Notes: generated by a model from the letters alone, not told the origin. 64,000 bases of DNA from Acipenser ruthenus (GCF_902713425.1 NC_081209.1:2489001-2553000); one strand, 5' to 3'. Positions 23,618 through 37,286 are shown, numbered from the stretch's first letter. Made by a program: numbers and translations.

Positions 23618-26060
23618 CTTCCGCACCGGCCTGGCGATGTGTGGGGTGATGCAGCAGAGGGAGACCGGGGGGCAGCCGGTGGTCACGAATTCAATGTAAT
23701 CTAAACCGTTTACAGAAAGCGCAGGCGGGTCAGTGCGACTCCGTGTGTATCTCCGGTGTCGCTCGAACTATACCCGTTGCTGCAATATTATCAATCTGCA
23801 TGCAAAACGACGCAGCTTTTCATACATTACAAATGTTAATTAAAATAAATAAATAAAAAATAAATAAGAAGTATTTATTTTGCAAAGTCCACCGCACGGG
23901 CTCCTATTTCTCTGACTGTGTTTATTTTTATTTATTTTAATTAATAATATCTACGGTACTTCAGTCAGGCCTCCGCGTTTGATTGCGTCTGCAGCAGGTT
24001 CATTGAGAGAGCCAACCTAACCCGGTGCCCTGCCGAGCGCAGCACGATTGATAGCGTGGAAGACCAATCAGGGAGGACTTTTGGGCGCTTCTCTAATATT
24101 AATGAGGCTGCGTGTTTATTCATGAGCCACGCTGTCCAATCCGAGTACAAAGCCGCGGAGGCCGGCGACACGTGGGATTCGAATTGGAACGAGTATGTTA
24201 ATGAGGTCGTGGAAATCGACCAATCGGTTGCAGCGAAGGGCGGGGTTCTTTCCCAGACCGGGTTCGGTTGAGAGAGACCGCGGGCAGAATGCGGAAGGCG
24301 AGTGGATTTATTTACTGCAGGGGACGCAAAAAACGAACGAAACAGAACAGCTCCTGCATGCGTGTTTGGATTGCTACCCGATTACCACATCCTCACGACC
24401 CGACTCCACTGAATTACTGAACCCGGCCGCAAGCGAAAGACGGTGCAACATCTTATTACTTCAGAGGGTGACTTTCTACCTGACAGTGAAACAGTCCGGC
24501 TTCCCGCCATCGTGTAACATAGAAACACGTAGTTTGTCATGTCATGACATCATATTTTAAAATAACTATAATACATGCATAGAACGTAACTAGTAATTAC
24601 TCTTTTTAAGTTGACCTTGTCACCTGTCCACCCCTGCAATGAGAAAGTGGTATAGTCCAGGCTTGTCCAATCATCTTAATCCAGCGCAGCGTGCGTGCGG
24701 TGCAGTATGGGATTGAAAGGCACGCAGGAATGAAAATGTTTCCATAGCAACCGAGACGCCGAACGGGAAGCACTCGGAGAGGTATTACTGGCAGTGGCAT
24801 TTATTTTTTCTATATATGTGTGTGTTTATAAATAGGATGAAACTGGAGGGAACGAGTGCACGCAGTTCAGAATCTAGACATGCAGAAATATTAGTCCTGG
24901 TAAAGAAAGCACGACCATTTTGTGATGTCTTTGCCATTGAGAGACTGCAAGCCATGCAGTAGCAGAAATAATCGAATGTTTTTAAAACGGAGGCCGCGTC
25001 CCATCATCTAGTTACTGGGGGTCCCTTTCTAAAATAATTCATATTGCTATCATTATAGACCTCTAGAGAAGACTGAAGTAGCGTATCGTCAGGTATGCAG
25101 CTCTGTAAACGAATCGTTATTCACATTTTTGTGTACCCACATTACCACCTTCGTTTTGCATGTGAAGCAGCAATTCCGCTTTCCTACCAGCAGAGGGAAG
25201 TCACCTCACACCGAGACACGAAGAAGCCGTTTGACAGGCTTGACAGACTTACAGAGGGGAGCAGTACAAATGGAAATTAATTTTCTGGGCAATTTAATGA
25301 CCTTCAGAGGTTCAGCAGCTCGGTCTCCATGCCTCAAGCCTGCCCCAGACTGGACCAGAGGAACAATGTCATTACATTTTTTTTCTCTCATATTTTTATT
25401 CTTGAATGTACTGTTTAAGATAACGCAGAATCGCGGTGTTGAGAATATTGTAAATCACCGTCTCTTGGACAGTGCGGGGAAGCGATCCCTGCTTGAACCA
25501 CTGGGTGGCAGCAGCGCTTCACGACGAGAGGAGCAGAGCCAGCGGTTCCGGATGATCTTACCTGTCAGGTTCGCCAGCATGGTGTTGTGACAGGAATCAC
25601 CTTGAGTGGAACAGACAGCCTGGGACAGGCACTTACTTATATAAACCATTTGCTAAAGGTCAGTTTGATCTGGAGTCATTCAGAAGATTTATTTGCATCC
25701 CTATTTTACAGTATAAAAATAGACAAAACGTTTAACCACTGCAGTGCCAGACACAGGGACGGGATTTCATTGTTGTAACTTGTTGGTGTTTAAACAGAAT
25801 CCGTACATCAGATGGGCTGATAGGTTTTATCTTACGCTGGCACCATATTCTGTGTGGTTTGAATCCTGCAGCACTGTCCAGGGTTCAACTGTCAGTATTT
25901 CTTAAAAGCTTCCTCAAGTTCTCAAACCCAGCGATGCTGAATGCATGCGTGTGTCTGTGCGTGTGCGTGTGCATGTTGGTGCTTGTGAAACCCATTTCAG
26001 TTTTTCAGCAGCATCCCGGATCCCAGGTGGAGTGAAAACAGATCAGACCCACAGCACTCC
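23618..26060. other. MLEC-CABP1 intergenic region
   Basis: GC-rich MLEC 5' end to about 23760, AT-rich sequence to 23960, then a CCAAT-rich block. From about 24540 there is unique sequence plus one diverged relative of the 71-bp unit near 25310. No gene is supported. Confidence 0.6.
24060..24226 (-). promoter_or_regulatory. MLEC distal promoter: NF-Y (CCAAT) cluster
   Basis: CCAAT on the plus strand at 24064, 24136 and 24220, and on the minus strand at 24187-24183. Next to the last is CACGTG (24169-24174). On the minus strand this reads CCAAT, seven bases, CCACG, close to but not equal to the ER stress element (which has nine). It lies about 450-600 bp upstream of the MLEC start. Motifs are seen; function is inferred. 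Confidence 0.45.
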
Positions 26061-26076
26061 TGCCATTTACCTTTTC

Positions 26077-26082
26077 TTTATT
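26077..26082 (-). terminator. CABP1 poly(A) signal
   Basis: AATAAA on the minus strand about 0.7 kb after the CABP1 stop, giving a 3' UTR of about 26060-26787. Most of that UTR is a CA-rich simple repeat (26125-26480). Confidence 0.6.
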
Positions 26083-26787
26083 ATCAACTTGTACACTTAT
26101 AATAAGAAATGAATCTAGGCATGCAGCACACACACATACACACACTGAGACACACGCACACTGAGACAGGCATGCAGCACACACACACACTGAGACACAC
26201 AGACACACAGACACACACACACACACACTGATATAGACATACAGTGCATTCTCACGCCTGCACACACACTCACTCACGCACACACTGATATAGACATACA
26301 TACACATGCTCGTGCACACCCACGCACACACAGTGACAGACAGAAACTGTGACACACGCACAGGCAAAGACAAACGCGCCCGCACACAGACTGACAGACA
26401 CACACTGATATAAACGTGCATTCACACTCCTGCCACACGCTTACGCACCCAGTCGCACACACAGACGACACGGCACTGCATTGGTACAGTGACAGCCCCC
26501 TGGACCCCGACAGCAGCTTCCAGGTAGAGGACGGTGTACAAGGGGGACCGGGACCCCTCAGATATGCACAGAGATGGCGAGGTGGGGGAGGGGGGTGCAG
26601 ATGGCGTCTGGTCGCTGCACGGAGTTCCCCTGGTCGCTTTTCTCATGTGGTCTTCCAGTTTCTGCAGGTAGGGGGCGCTCTCTGCCCCTGTGGCCGGGTT
26701 TGATCAGAGGGAGAGCGAGGGAGAGGTGGGGGAAGGAATGGGGGAGCCCTGCCAGTCCTTAAACCAGTTTCTCCTGAGCCCAGTCCC

Positions 26788-29700
26788 TCAGCGTGACATC
26801 ATCCGCACAAACTCTGCAGAGAGGCAGGAGAGAAACTGAAATTCAATGACAAACGTTTTCCACTTCTTCTGCCGCAGCCCTGTGGAGAGCTCTGTGAGGG
26901 ACGCTGCGAGTCCCTGTAACGTCTCACCCTCGAAGTCCACGTGGCCGTCCCCGTTCAGGTCTACGTCCCTCAGGATCTCCTCCAGGTCCCTGTGTCCCAC
27001 CTGCTGTCCCAGCAGCTTCCTCATGGCCTCCCGCAGCTCCGCTGTGCTGATCTCCCCATCCCCGTTAGTGTCAAACTGAGAGGGGGGACAGGGGACAGGG
27101 GACAGATGGGAGCATGAGAACACAAAATAAAATCGAGGAACCCTGCATCAAAAAATACTTTTAAAAAACAAAGCGTTTATGCTTAGCATTGCCTTCATCA
27201 GGGCACAGCCTTGTATCCATTGCCATTACAAGCAAATTAGCAATCTATTAGTTAATGAAGCTAGAGCGTTAATTAAAGCTAATTGTATTAGAAAGAGTTA
27301 CATGATTAAGGATTATTACACACACACACGAAACAAACAGCTAAACAGCCCCACACTGTCCTCGTGGGAGTACCTAGAGCCCCTCTCCTCCCACTGCGCC
27401 CTGTCCCCTCTCCTGTCTCCCTCTCCCCTTCACCTCTTTGAAGGCGTCTCTCAGCTCCTTCACCCCGATCATGTCCGCTGTCTCTGCCAGGAGCTTCGGC
27501 CCCATCAGCTCCACAAAGTCTTCAAAGTCCACGTGGCCGCCCACTAAACAGAGGAGGAGGACAGTCCGCTCACACGCTGTCAGCGTAGGATTGTTCACAC
27601 ACAGACAGACTCTCACACACAGACTCACACACACACTCACACACACACAGGCTCACACACACAGGCTCACACACACAGACTCACACAGGCTCACACACAC
27701 AGACTCACACAGGCTCACACACACAGACTCACACAGGCTCACACATACAGACTCTCACACACAGACTCACACACACAGGCTCACACACACAGACTAACGG
27801 TTCATGTTGATCTGCTGGCTCAGTTCGATCAGCTCCATCTCAGTGGGCATGTAGCCCAGGCTCACACACACAGACTCACACAGGCTCACACACACAGGCT
27901 CACACACACAGGCTCACACACACAGACTCACACAGGCTCACACACACAGACTCACGGTTCATGTTGATCTGCTGGCTCAGTTCGATCAGCTCCATCTCAG
28001 TGGGCATGTAGCCCAGGCTCACACACACAGACTCACACAGGCTCACACACACAGACTCACACAGACTCACACAGGCTCACACACACAGGCTCACACAGGC
28101 TCACACACACAGGCTCACACACACAGACTCACGGTTCATGTTGATCTGCTGGCTCAGTTCAATCAGCTCCATCTCAGTGGGCATGTAGCCCATGGTTCTC
28201 ATGCAGTTGCCCAGGTCCTTGCAGCCGATGAAGCCATCACGGTCCTTATCAAACTCCTTGAAGGCCTCGCGCAGCTCTTAGGGGAGGGAAAGGGGGAGAC
28301 TTAGACACTACTGGCCTCTCCTGCAGGGTTAAGGAGAAAAAACGTCCCGCAGACACTCACAACACAAACACTCACACAGACACTCACACACACACTCACA
28401 CAGACACACACAGACTCACCATCGAGCTCCTCCGGCCTCAGCTCTCTGTCCTGTGAAGAGAGTCAGGGAGAGAAGCTCATCAGACAGCAATGAAAGAGGT
28501 ACCTGTGCGTGTCACCGATACAGCAGGGAGTGCAGACGACCCACTGTGATTCAAACCTCCTCAATCGGTATTCACGTGGGCTTGTTTTTAAATGCGTGTT
28601 TGCAAATAAAATGCATTCTCTCCCGGGTGCAAAAACATGCAGACACTGAGACACAGACGCTGAGACACAGACACTGAGACACACATACAGACACGAGACA
28701 CAGACACTGAGACACAGACACGGAGACACACATACAGACACTGAGACACACATACAGACACGAGACACAGACACTGAGACACACATACAGACACGAGACA
28801 CAGACACAGAGACACACATACAGACACCGAGACACAGACACAGAGACACACATACAGACACAGACACAGACACCGAGATACAGACACAGACACTGAGACA
28901 CACATACAGACACCGAGACACAGACACTGAGACACACATACAGACACCGAGACACAGACACTGAGACAAAGACACAGACACACAGACACTGAGACACACA
29001 TACAGACACAGAGACACAGACACCGAGACACAGACACCGAGACACAGACACACAGACACACAGACACTGAGACACACATACAGACACAGAGACACAGACA
29101 CCGAGACACAGACACTGAGACACAGACACACAGACAAAGACATAACTTTATGGCAATCAACTAAAAGACAGCATTGAAAGTTCCTGCCAGTTATAAATTG
29201 GCTCGCACGAGCCATGCTCTCTGATAGCTCGAGACCCTTGTTAAAATCCCACCAGGACTGCGCTGGTTATCTCTCGTTTGTAAACCATGTACTGTAGCCA
29301 GTTTCTCCACGCCCCCTCCACGTGGTGACACGCCCCCTCCACGCGGTGACACGCCCCCTCCACGCGGTGACACGCCCCCTCCACGCGGTGACACGCCCCC
29401 TCCACGCGGTGACACGCCCCCCTCCACGCGGTGACACGCCCCTCTAATTATTATTATTATTATCAATAACCTCCTGTATATCACATGTATAGATGAGCGC
29501 TGCAGATCAACACAGACTCTTGTCATACAGATTTCAAGGAAATGATACCTGGATCAAATTCATTCTGGATCAAACAGGCTTTACTAAATCTCACTGGTTT
29601 AAGACCCCTCTGGGGTTCTGCCCAGTACAAATCTGTGCGCCTCGGTCCGGTTCCTCTAACGCAGCCCTGTACGCAGTGAAGCTTTACCTGCTCTACTTCC

Positions 29701-30558
29701 TCAAGGTGCAATATCATCCAAATAAAAATATCACAAAAAACCTTAACAGGCATAAAAATATCCCACGCAACAAATCAATAACCGATGGACTGTTGTGTAA
29801 CGCTCGGGCTGTTCTTCTGTAACACTGGGACTCTGTACACAAGGGTTAGAGAGGAAGCTGCAAAGCCAGCCTGATGCTGCACACAGACAGGGGTTACAGA
29901 GCCAGGGCAACACGCTCCTGGTCTACCCTCGTGGGCTGCATGAGGCTCACATACACATGCACTCGGCACAGGCACAGGAGCCAGCTCACACTCCAGACAG
30001 TCCAGGCTCACCTGTTTGCACCCTGGGATCAAAACCCACGGTGCTGCCGGAAGAGGAGGGAGGGAGGGAGGGAACGCAGCAGAGTTCAACACACTGCTGA
30101 GCGGGCGGGGGGGGGGGGGGGGCAGACAGAGGAAGTGAGTGTGATGGAGCAGGACTCAGGAGTGAGACAGCGATGGGCTCAGGATCTGCATGGACGGGGG
30201 CTGAGACTGGGGAGTGAGAAGGCTCAGGGTCTGTCAGTGAGGCTGGGGTGATGCTAGGGTGAGGCGGGGAGGGGGCAGGGCTCATGGTTCGACACACTTA
30301 CGTACAGGCTGCCGGTTCTCAGCGAAGCCCTTGCGCAGGAAGATGCAGGCGGGTCCCAGCAGGTTGTGCATGAGGGTGCAGTTCTGCGCTAGAGCCAGCA
30401 GGGGGCCCTGACAGGGGTCGAGCAGGGAGCCGGGGGGCGCGGCCTCCTCACAGGTCTGCACTGCCTTGTAGCTCCGCTTCTCCTCCCGATGGATCTTCCA
30501 GGAGGGAGGGGCACAAACATGGTTAGAGAGCGGCCCCTCACAGACCCCCACTAAACCG

Positions 30559-30604
<46 letters not shown>

Positions 30605-31106
30605 TGTCTGTCTGCCTGTCTGCCTGAGCTCACTCCCAGCCTCTCTCACCAAGACTTAGCTCTCAGGCTTTGCTGCCTCCCTCTCAGCTGAACAGGAGGA
30701 GAGACACTTTACTCTGCCTTCTTCCCAGTTGCTTGAGTGCAGCTTGCGCTTTTTTCGGGGGGGGGGGGGGGCGGGGTTGGCGTTACTTGAAATCTTGGGG
30801 GGTCTGGCTTGGTGTAAGGTTTCATACTGTCCCCACTGCTGAGGGAAAGAAAAATAAAAGTGTAAGAAAGAGAGAAAGGAGGAAAGAAAGTGTCCGGGTG
30901 TAGTTTGTGGTAGATGCGAGCAAGGCTTTGTAAACAGGGTATTGTAGTTCAGACACATTCCAGGACCGTGCCAGCCTGCCAGTCCAGCAGAGCCTTATAC
31001 AGTATAGAAATTCAGAGCCTCATGTCACTGATTAATAACACAGACCAGCCACACTCAGTGCAGAGCCCCTCGGAGCATCTGTGTACTCTTGAGAGAGGGA
31101 GAGGGA

Positions 31107-31150
<44 letters not shown>

Positions 31151-34100
31151 CACGATTCATCACGTCAGAGCTGCTCTGCCGGTCGGCTGTGTTGTGATCC
31201 TCTCGGCTGCTGCTGCTGCTGCTGGAATACGACATTTCATTTTTCTCCTTTTCTTGTTCATTTGTTGTTGTATAAATAACTCTCCTCCTCTCCCCTCCCT
31301 TCCCCCCACCCCTCTCCTCCCACACCCCTCTCCTCTCCTCTCCTCTCCCCACCCCTCTCCTCCCCTCCCCTCTCCTCTCCTCTCCTCTGCTCCCCTCTCC
31401 CCTCTCCCCTCTCCTCCCCACTCTCCTCTCCTCTCCTCTCCTTTCCCCTCCACCCTCCTCCCAAGGACAGCTCCCCCCCGAACAGTTAGATAACAAGCTG
31501 AAAGCAACGGCGCATGAAAAACCCATGCATTTTACCAGAGAAAACAAATCAACCAGCAAGGAGGAATAAAGAGAAAGTGTGTGTTGCTGCCCTGAACAAT
31601 AGCAACCTGAAAAAGAAGCTTTCAAAACAGCAGAGGGGCTGGAGGCAGGAGGGGTATCACCGTGTAACAAATTATTATTATTTTTTTGTTCCTGGGTAGT
31701 AAGTGTTATTTCCCAATTGCTTATGCCTCAAAAGTATAGAAAATGGCTATTATTCCCCACAAACTTTGCTTTTGTGACCAGGACAGTGATATTTTGAAAT
31801 TTACCTATTTTCCAGAACATTCCAGATAGATTCAGTGCTGAGTAAACTTGGAGTAACTTCTAGAACTTTCTAGAACTTTCCAGTAGTATAAATAGTAGTA
31901 TAAATACAGGGGCCTTAAGCCCACCAGTTCAGTTTAGTTCCAGCTGCCTAAGTGGATACATATCTGCATTTTTCTGAGATGGCATCAAGAGGCTGCAAGC
32001 ATCCGGCAGACGCATTTTGCTATGTCTGCGGCCAATTTATCAAGACAAGAGCGAAAAAGTACTCTGTGTAAGCGAGAACCTCGATCAGGAGTAAATACTC
32101 CCTACCCAGAGAAATCATTCAATTCATTAACATCTGGAGTGCATTCACCATCTTGAAGACCCCTATCAGTACTGAATGCCCCTCAGTACTAATGGCTCTC
32201 GGATCCCCAGGACTGTACTGTACTGAGTTCTGTATACTGTACTGTGCTGAGCTCCAGTACCAAGTTCTCCTATTGAATATGCTGGCTGTATGATTCCATG
32301 CACAGCCCTGAATTCTGCGTAAATATTCTTGAGGCATCTTTTACAGTCAGCTTTCGGAGTTCATTCATTCATTCAATCAATAACTCAATGAATCAACCAA
32401 TCAATCCGCAGGTCAATTGGTGAGCGAGGAACAACCACGCAGCGCACTGTGAGGACTGAGGGGTGCCTGACTGAACAAATTACACACAAGTGCACTGCAA
32501 CTCTGTTATGGGAGGTCATTATATTAAATATTCGCTTATAAGCTAATCGGATAACATCACAACAATATTCTATTGGAGATCAATTTGAATCCACACAAGC
32601 TAGAGGCAGAGCACTTTGTAAAGCAAGTAAAGCAGACACCTTACCTTCAGGCTTCTGAGTGGAGACGTCACACAGCTGCCCATAGCTTACTCTGCCCCCG
32701 TCCCTCTCTACCTACTCTATCTGCAGACGCTGGGAGAGCTGCTGTACTGGGGCTGAGCTCCGGCTACTGCCATGAGGAGGAGGAGGAGGAGGAGGGCTGC
32801 TGCTGCTGCCTGCCTGCCTGCCTGCCTGCCTGCGAGGGGGAAAGCCAGACGTGGAGCTGGTCAGTGCCATACAGAGGGGTCCGGTGAGCACGGGGCTGAG
32901 GGGAGAGGAGAGCCGAGGGGTCCGGTGAGCACGGGGCTGAGGGGAGGGGAGAGACGAGGGGTCCGGTGAGCACGGGGCTGAGGGGAGGGGAGAGACGAGG
33001 GGTCCGGTGAGCACGGGGCTGAGGGGAGGGGAGAGACGAGGGGTCCGGTGAGCGCGGGGCTGAGGGGAGGGGGAGAGACGAGGGGTCCGGTGAGCACGGG
33101 GCTGAGGGGAGGGGGAGAGACGAGGGGTCCGGTGAGCACGGGCTGAGGGGAGGGGGAGAGACGAGGGGTCCGGTGAGCACGGGGCTGAGGGGAGGTGGAG
33201 AGCCAACAAATCCACCAGAGCAGAGCAGGCATGTTCTGAACTAACAACTGCTTAGATTTGAAATCTGCTTCCTTCCCCAACACGCGGAGAGATGGACAGA
33301 GACTGAGAGATAGCGAGGGAGAGAGGGATGGATGGAAGGAAGGAAGGAGGCTCACACAGGCATACATGTCACACAGTTGCCAGCGAAAAGAAGGAGCATT
33401 AATCCAAACGCAGACACGAGCTTAACACACACGCACACACACGCACACACACACGCACACACACACACTCCAACCTGCACACGCCCCCCCCCCATCACCC
33501 AACCACACGTGGCCGCCAGCCTCCTAACTCACAGTGACGCAGATGTATTTAGACATGCATTACTTCCACACGCACACACACGTACTGTACATAGGCAAAT
33601 TCATATCGTCGACAGACACACGCTATCTTCAGAGCACTAGCAAAACACTTTTTATGAAGTTTCAGGAACCGCACTCGGCACTGGGGCAGGAACACCATTG
33701 TGAGCTGCGGATATTTTCATGCTGGTGAAAAGGAGATGTTGCTGATGCAGCTTACACAGCTTGCATTGCACTGCTGGAGATCGTTCATTACTGTGTAAAA
33801 TCATCCTGCTCCATGTCGTTGTTAAATTGTGCAAATATAGGCTTAATGTTACCATTTCAGCCTGCCTTTTTCAATGATTGTGTTCAACGCAGCCCAGCAC
33901 TCTAACCACTGAGCTACTCAAACCCAATGCCTTCCACACTGCAGCCCAGCACTCTAACCACTGAGCTACTCAAACCCACTGCCTTCCACACTGCAGCCCA
34001 GCTCTCTAACCACTGAGCTACTCAAACCCACCGTCTTCCACACTGCAGCCCAGCTCTCTAACCACTGAGCTACTCAAACCCAGAGCCCTACCTGCTTGCA

Positions 34101-37100
34101 TGTCCTCGCTGGTCTGTGTGAGTGGGGGTCCGGTTTGGAGTGTGAGAGAGAGGGGGTTGCGCTTCACTGCTCTGTTTTTGTGTGGCTGCACAGTGTGGGC
34201 TGCCTCATTCCTTTCCCTGGAGTATTATATTCTCATTAATATTGTACCAGACCAGCCTGAGAATGGACTGGGACTTCATGGACCTGTCACCTGAATTCAC
34301 TAAATAACCCCCCCCCCCCCCCCCTCCCTTCTGTCACAAGCAATCACCAGTTTCCATAGCAAGAGATATCGAAGTACATATTGCCAACCAGGCACAAGCA
34401 GCATTGTGTTTACTTTGCACTGCAGACAGAAGATGCAGAAAGAAAATGACGATCATCTCCTCCTGAGTTGACCCTAAAGGATTTTTGCTTCCCATTAAGG
34501 GCAATTCAATCGCTTGCCTCTGCGTTCGGCAGCATGAGGAAAGGCAAGGGAATACTCCATGGCACTGAATGAAATGAGGTCACAGCAGCACAGTTCCCAC
34601 AGCCTGCTCTGCGCTCCTCTCCTCCGTCACTGCCCCCAGAGGAACACGCTGCTAAAACGCTATCGGGAGTCTTCTTACAGGGCATGGCAAGGTTAGTGAG
34701 ACCTGCCTCACCGCTTCACACCATCCTCCTTTATCAGACCCAGGCTTTGAACCCCACTGTGCACCCAGCAGGTCAGACACACCTGCTCAGTGGTACAGCA
34801 GGAGGTTGTGGGGGAGAAAGCAGAAGGGGCGATTATTAACAATTCAGCAGAGTGCACAAACAAACAGAGCTGATACTGTCAGCACAGGACCTACAAGGTA
34901 CAAAAATAAAATAAGACCCTTCTGAAATGTGTTTGTAAGTATATATACAGCAGCAGACCCTCCTATTGATGCGATGCAGCCATCGGGAAGCTCTTTGTAT
35001 CCGATGTAAAATCACGTTGCAATGAGCTTCTTATTTAACTCTATGTTATAAATATCAGTACATGGTGCTGCGATTGTCACCCCACTCAGGATCACAGCAG
35101 CTAGGAGCAAATATAAAAGCACACTGTGACGCAGCACAGCAGGAATATCAAGAAGAGAATATTTATCACAGCCCTCTGGAGACGTGACATGCTGCTGATG
35201 TGTCCTATAGGTCCCCTGGGGGCCACAGCCTGCATTTAAACACTGCTCCAAGGGTTGAGGGAGAGGAGGAGGGGGGGTCTGTACACCGGAGCCATTGCTT
35301 TCACCTTGAGGCATCTCAAGGTACATTGAGGACAGCCAGCCTGCCTGCCTGCCTGCCTGCCAATCACATACCCATGCTCTGATTTCACTTGCTGTCCTTC
35401 AGGGGTTTATTTTAATGATCTGAACAGCGGCGCGCATCTTAATAAGACCGGCCTGGTCCATCACTGACCCGCTTCCTCGAGATTTAAATTGTGTTTAATG
35501 ATGTTAGCCAGGGCTCACAAATAATCACATGGCACTGATATAGAGGAGGAGGAGGAGGAGGAGGAGATGAAGAAGGAGGAGAAGGCAGTCTCACCAGGAT
35601 CCTCTCCAGTGTGACTCGCACGCTCATTTCTAGGTAATTGCAGGTAATTGAGTCTCGCTTCTGTGGGATGCTCGTCAGGAATGCTAATGACCCAGCTGAC
35701 TGGCATTCACTCCACAATACTGAATCAGACAGCAGACTGTTTTACATCCTGAGCAGGAGAGGGAGAGAGAGAGAGAGGGGGGAGCAGGGGAAAGAGAAAG
35801 AGAAAGGAGAGAGGGGGAGAGAAGGAGAGACAGAGAAAAAGAGAAGGACAGACTGTGCTCATCCTGCTTGACCTTGCTGCCTGATTGTCTTGCGAGTCAC
35901 AGGCTGCCAGAGGCTAGATTCTCGGTTTTTGGAGAATATCCAGCAATTCCATCAAAAGAAATACAGTAAACTGCTGCTGCGCACTGCACAGCATGGCTGA
36001 GCTGAGCTGAGCACAGCTCCCTGCCTGCCTGCCTGCCTGCCTGCCTCCTCACATACACATTCGATAGTGCCACACACGCAGGTATCAACATTCCCTGGAG
36101 CACGACTGCTTGCTGCCTGACACACACACACACACACACAAGCACAGCGCTGCTGGTTACCATGGAAACCGAGAGACAAGGTCCTGCCCGGTACAAATCA
36201 CCTGTCAGTCAATGAGAGGATACAGAGCGTTGAGACGTAGACAGAGTCTACACACGGGGCCACTTCTATTTAGACATGCACAGCAAAGCCAGGGGTTCAA
36301 AGTATGGCTCCCCCACCACCCCATATCTCAACCAAACTATCTCATGCCTGTAGAGTATCAGCGGATAGCCACTCCATTTCCACTGTGATCTTGGGGGAGT
36401 GCAAACAGCCTGTTCCCTGAGTGGGGAAGCTTGGCAGTGTGGCTGGGCAGCTGGATCAGTCAATGGAAAGGGAGGCTTCCCCTCCCTCCAGACTAATGGG
36501 GGCAAAAGCACATGGTCACAGGCTAGGCTGTGCAGTCCACATGGTCTGTACTGTATACAGGTCACTTTGTCAGTGCTGTGCATTACATATGCATACAAAG
36601 GTCCCAAATAATACATCAACTGACAACTGCAATCTAAAGCAGGCTGTCCATTAATCAAACATCACACAGACACCAGCACTGGAAGAGAAATGAACAGCAA
36701 CACGTACAGTTCAACTTGAACTAATACAACCAAAAATCAAATGCATTGTTTGTAATGGCGAGCTGACTTCCTGCGAGTTGCAATGACCATCACACCCTGT
36801 TGTTAGATTTGGTCCAGGCACTGGAGCTGCGCTGAGCCAACACAAACACACAAGCGTGTGCAAAGAGGCGGTGTGAGTCACACACACAGAGCCTGTCCGC
36901 ACAGAGGCAGGAATTCAACGGAGCGAGTGTCCGCTGCAGGCTGTGGAATCATAGCGCACCGCCTTCTGCAGCAGAACCGCTACACCCGTTTCCATACATG
37001 TATCACAGACACTCGTACTAGCAACACTGCTGTGCAATTAATGATACAACTGTGTGCAACGGGTAAGCTTAAACTAATGCAAGAGCTGCCAACAACAAAT

Positions 37101-37237
37101 CATTAGACCTCCTGAACACAGAGATTTACCCAAAGCGGAGTCAACACACAGCTTTGAACCCGGCACTATAAGAAACTCATTTTCACATTAAATACAATGA
37201 TTACAATACACTAGAACTGAATACATACTGTAAATGA

Positions 37238-37286
<49 letters not shown>

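Larger units (their letters stand above)
27599..28130. repeat. CA-rich tandem array carrying exon fragments
   Basis: Repeats of ctcacacaggctcacacac and variants fill the intron between CABP1 exons 4 and 5 and form the vehicle of the two exon fragments. Related CACA repeats flank exon 3 (28360-28410). Confidence 0.9.

Noticed and set aside
28463-29215. Cys/Val/Ser-rich frames of 185-250 codons
   Set aside because: Translations of cagaca/gagaca simple repeats, open in several frames at once.
30787-30838. Possible extra CABP1 exon ([17 protein letters not shown])
   Set aside because: It has a good acceptor and a GTAACG donor, but its length breaks phase, it runs into a poly-C tract, and I know no CaBP1 isoform with it. 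Needs junction reads.
32712-33367. Overlapping 138-168 codon Pro/Ser-rich frames
   Set aside because: Produced by the 41-bp minisatellite; no conserved motif.
36266-36658. 130-codon minus-strand frame
   Set aside because: Looks like intronic repeat-derived sequence; no domain, start context or splice sites.
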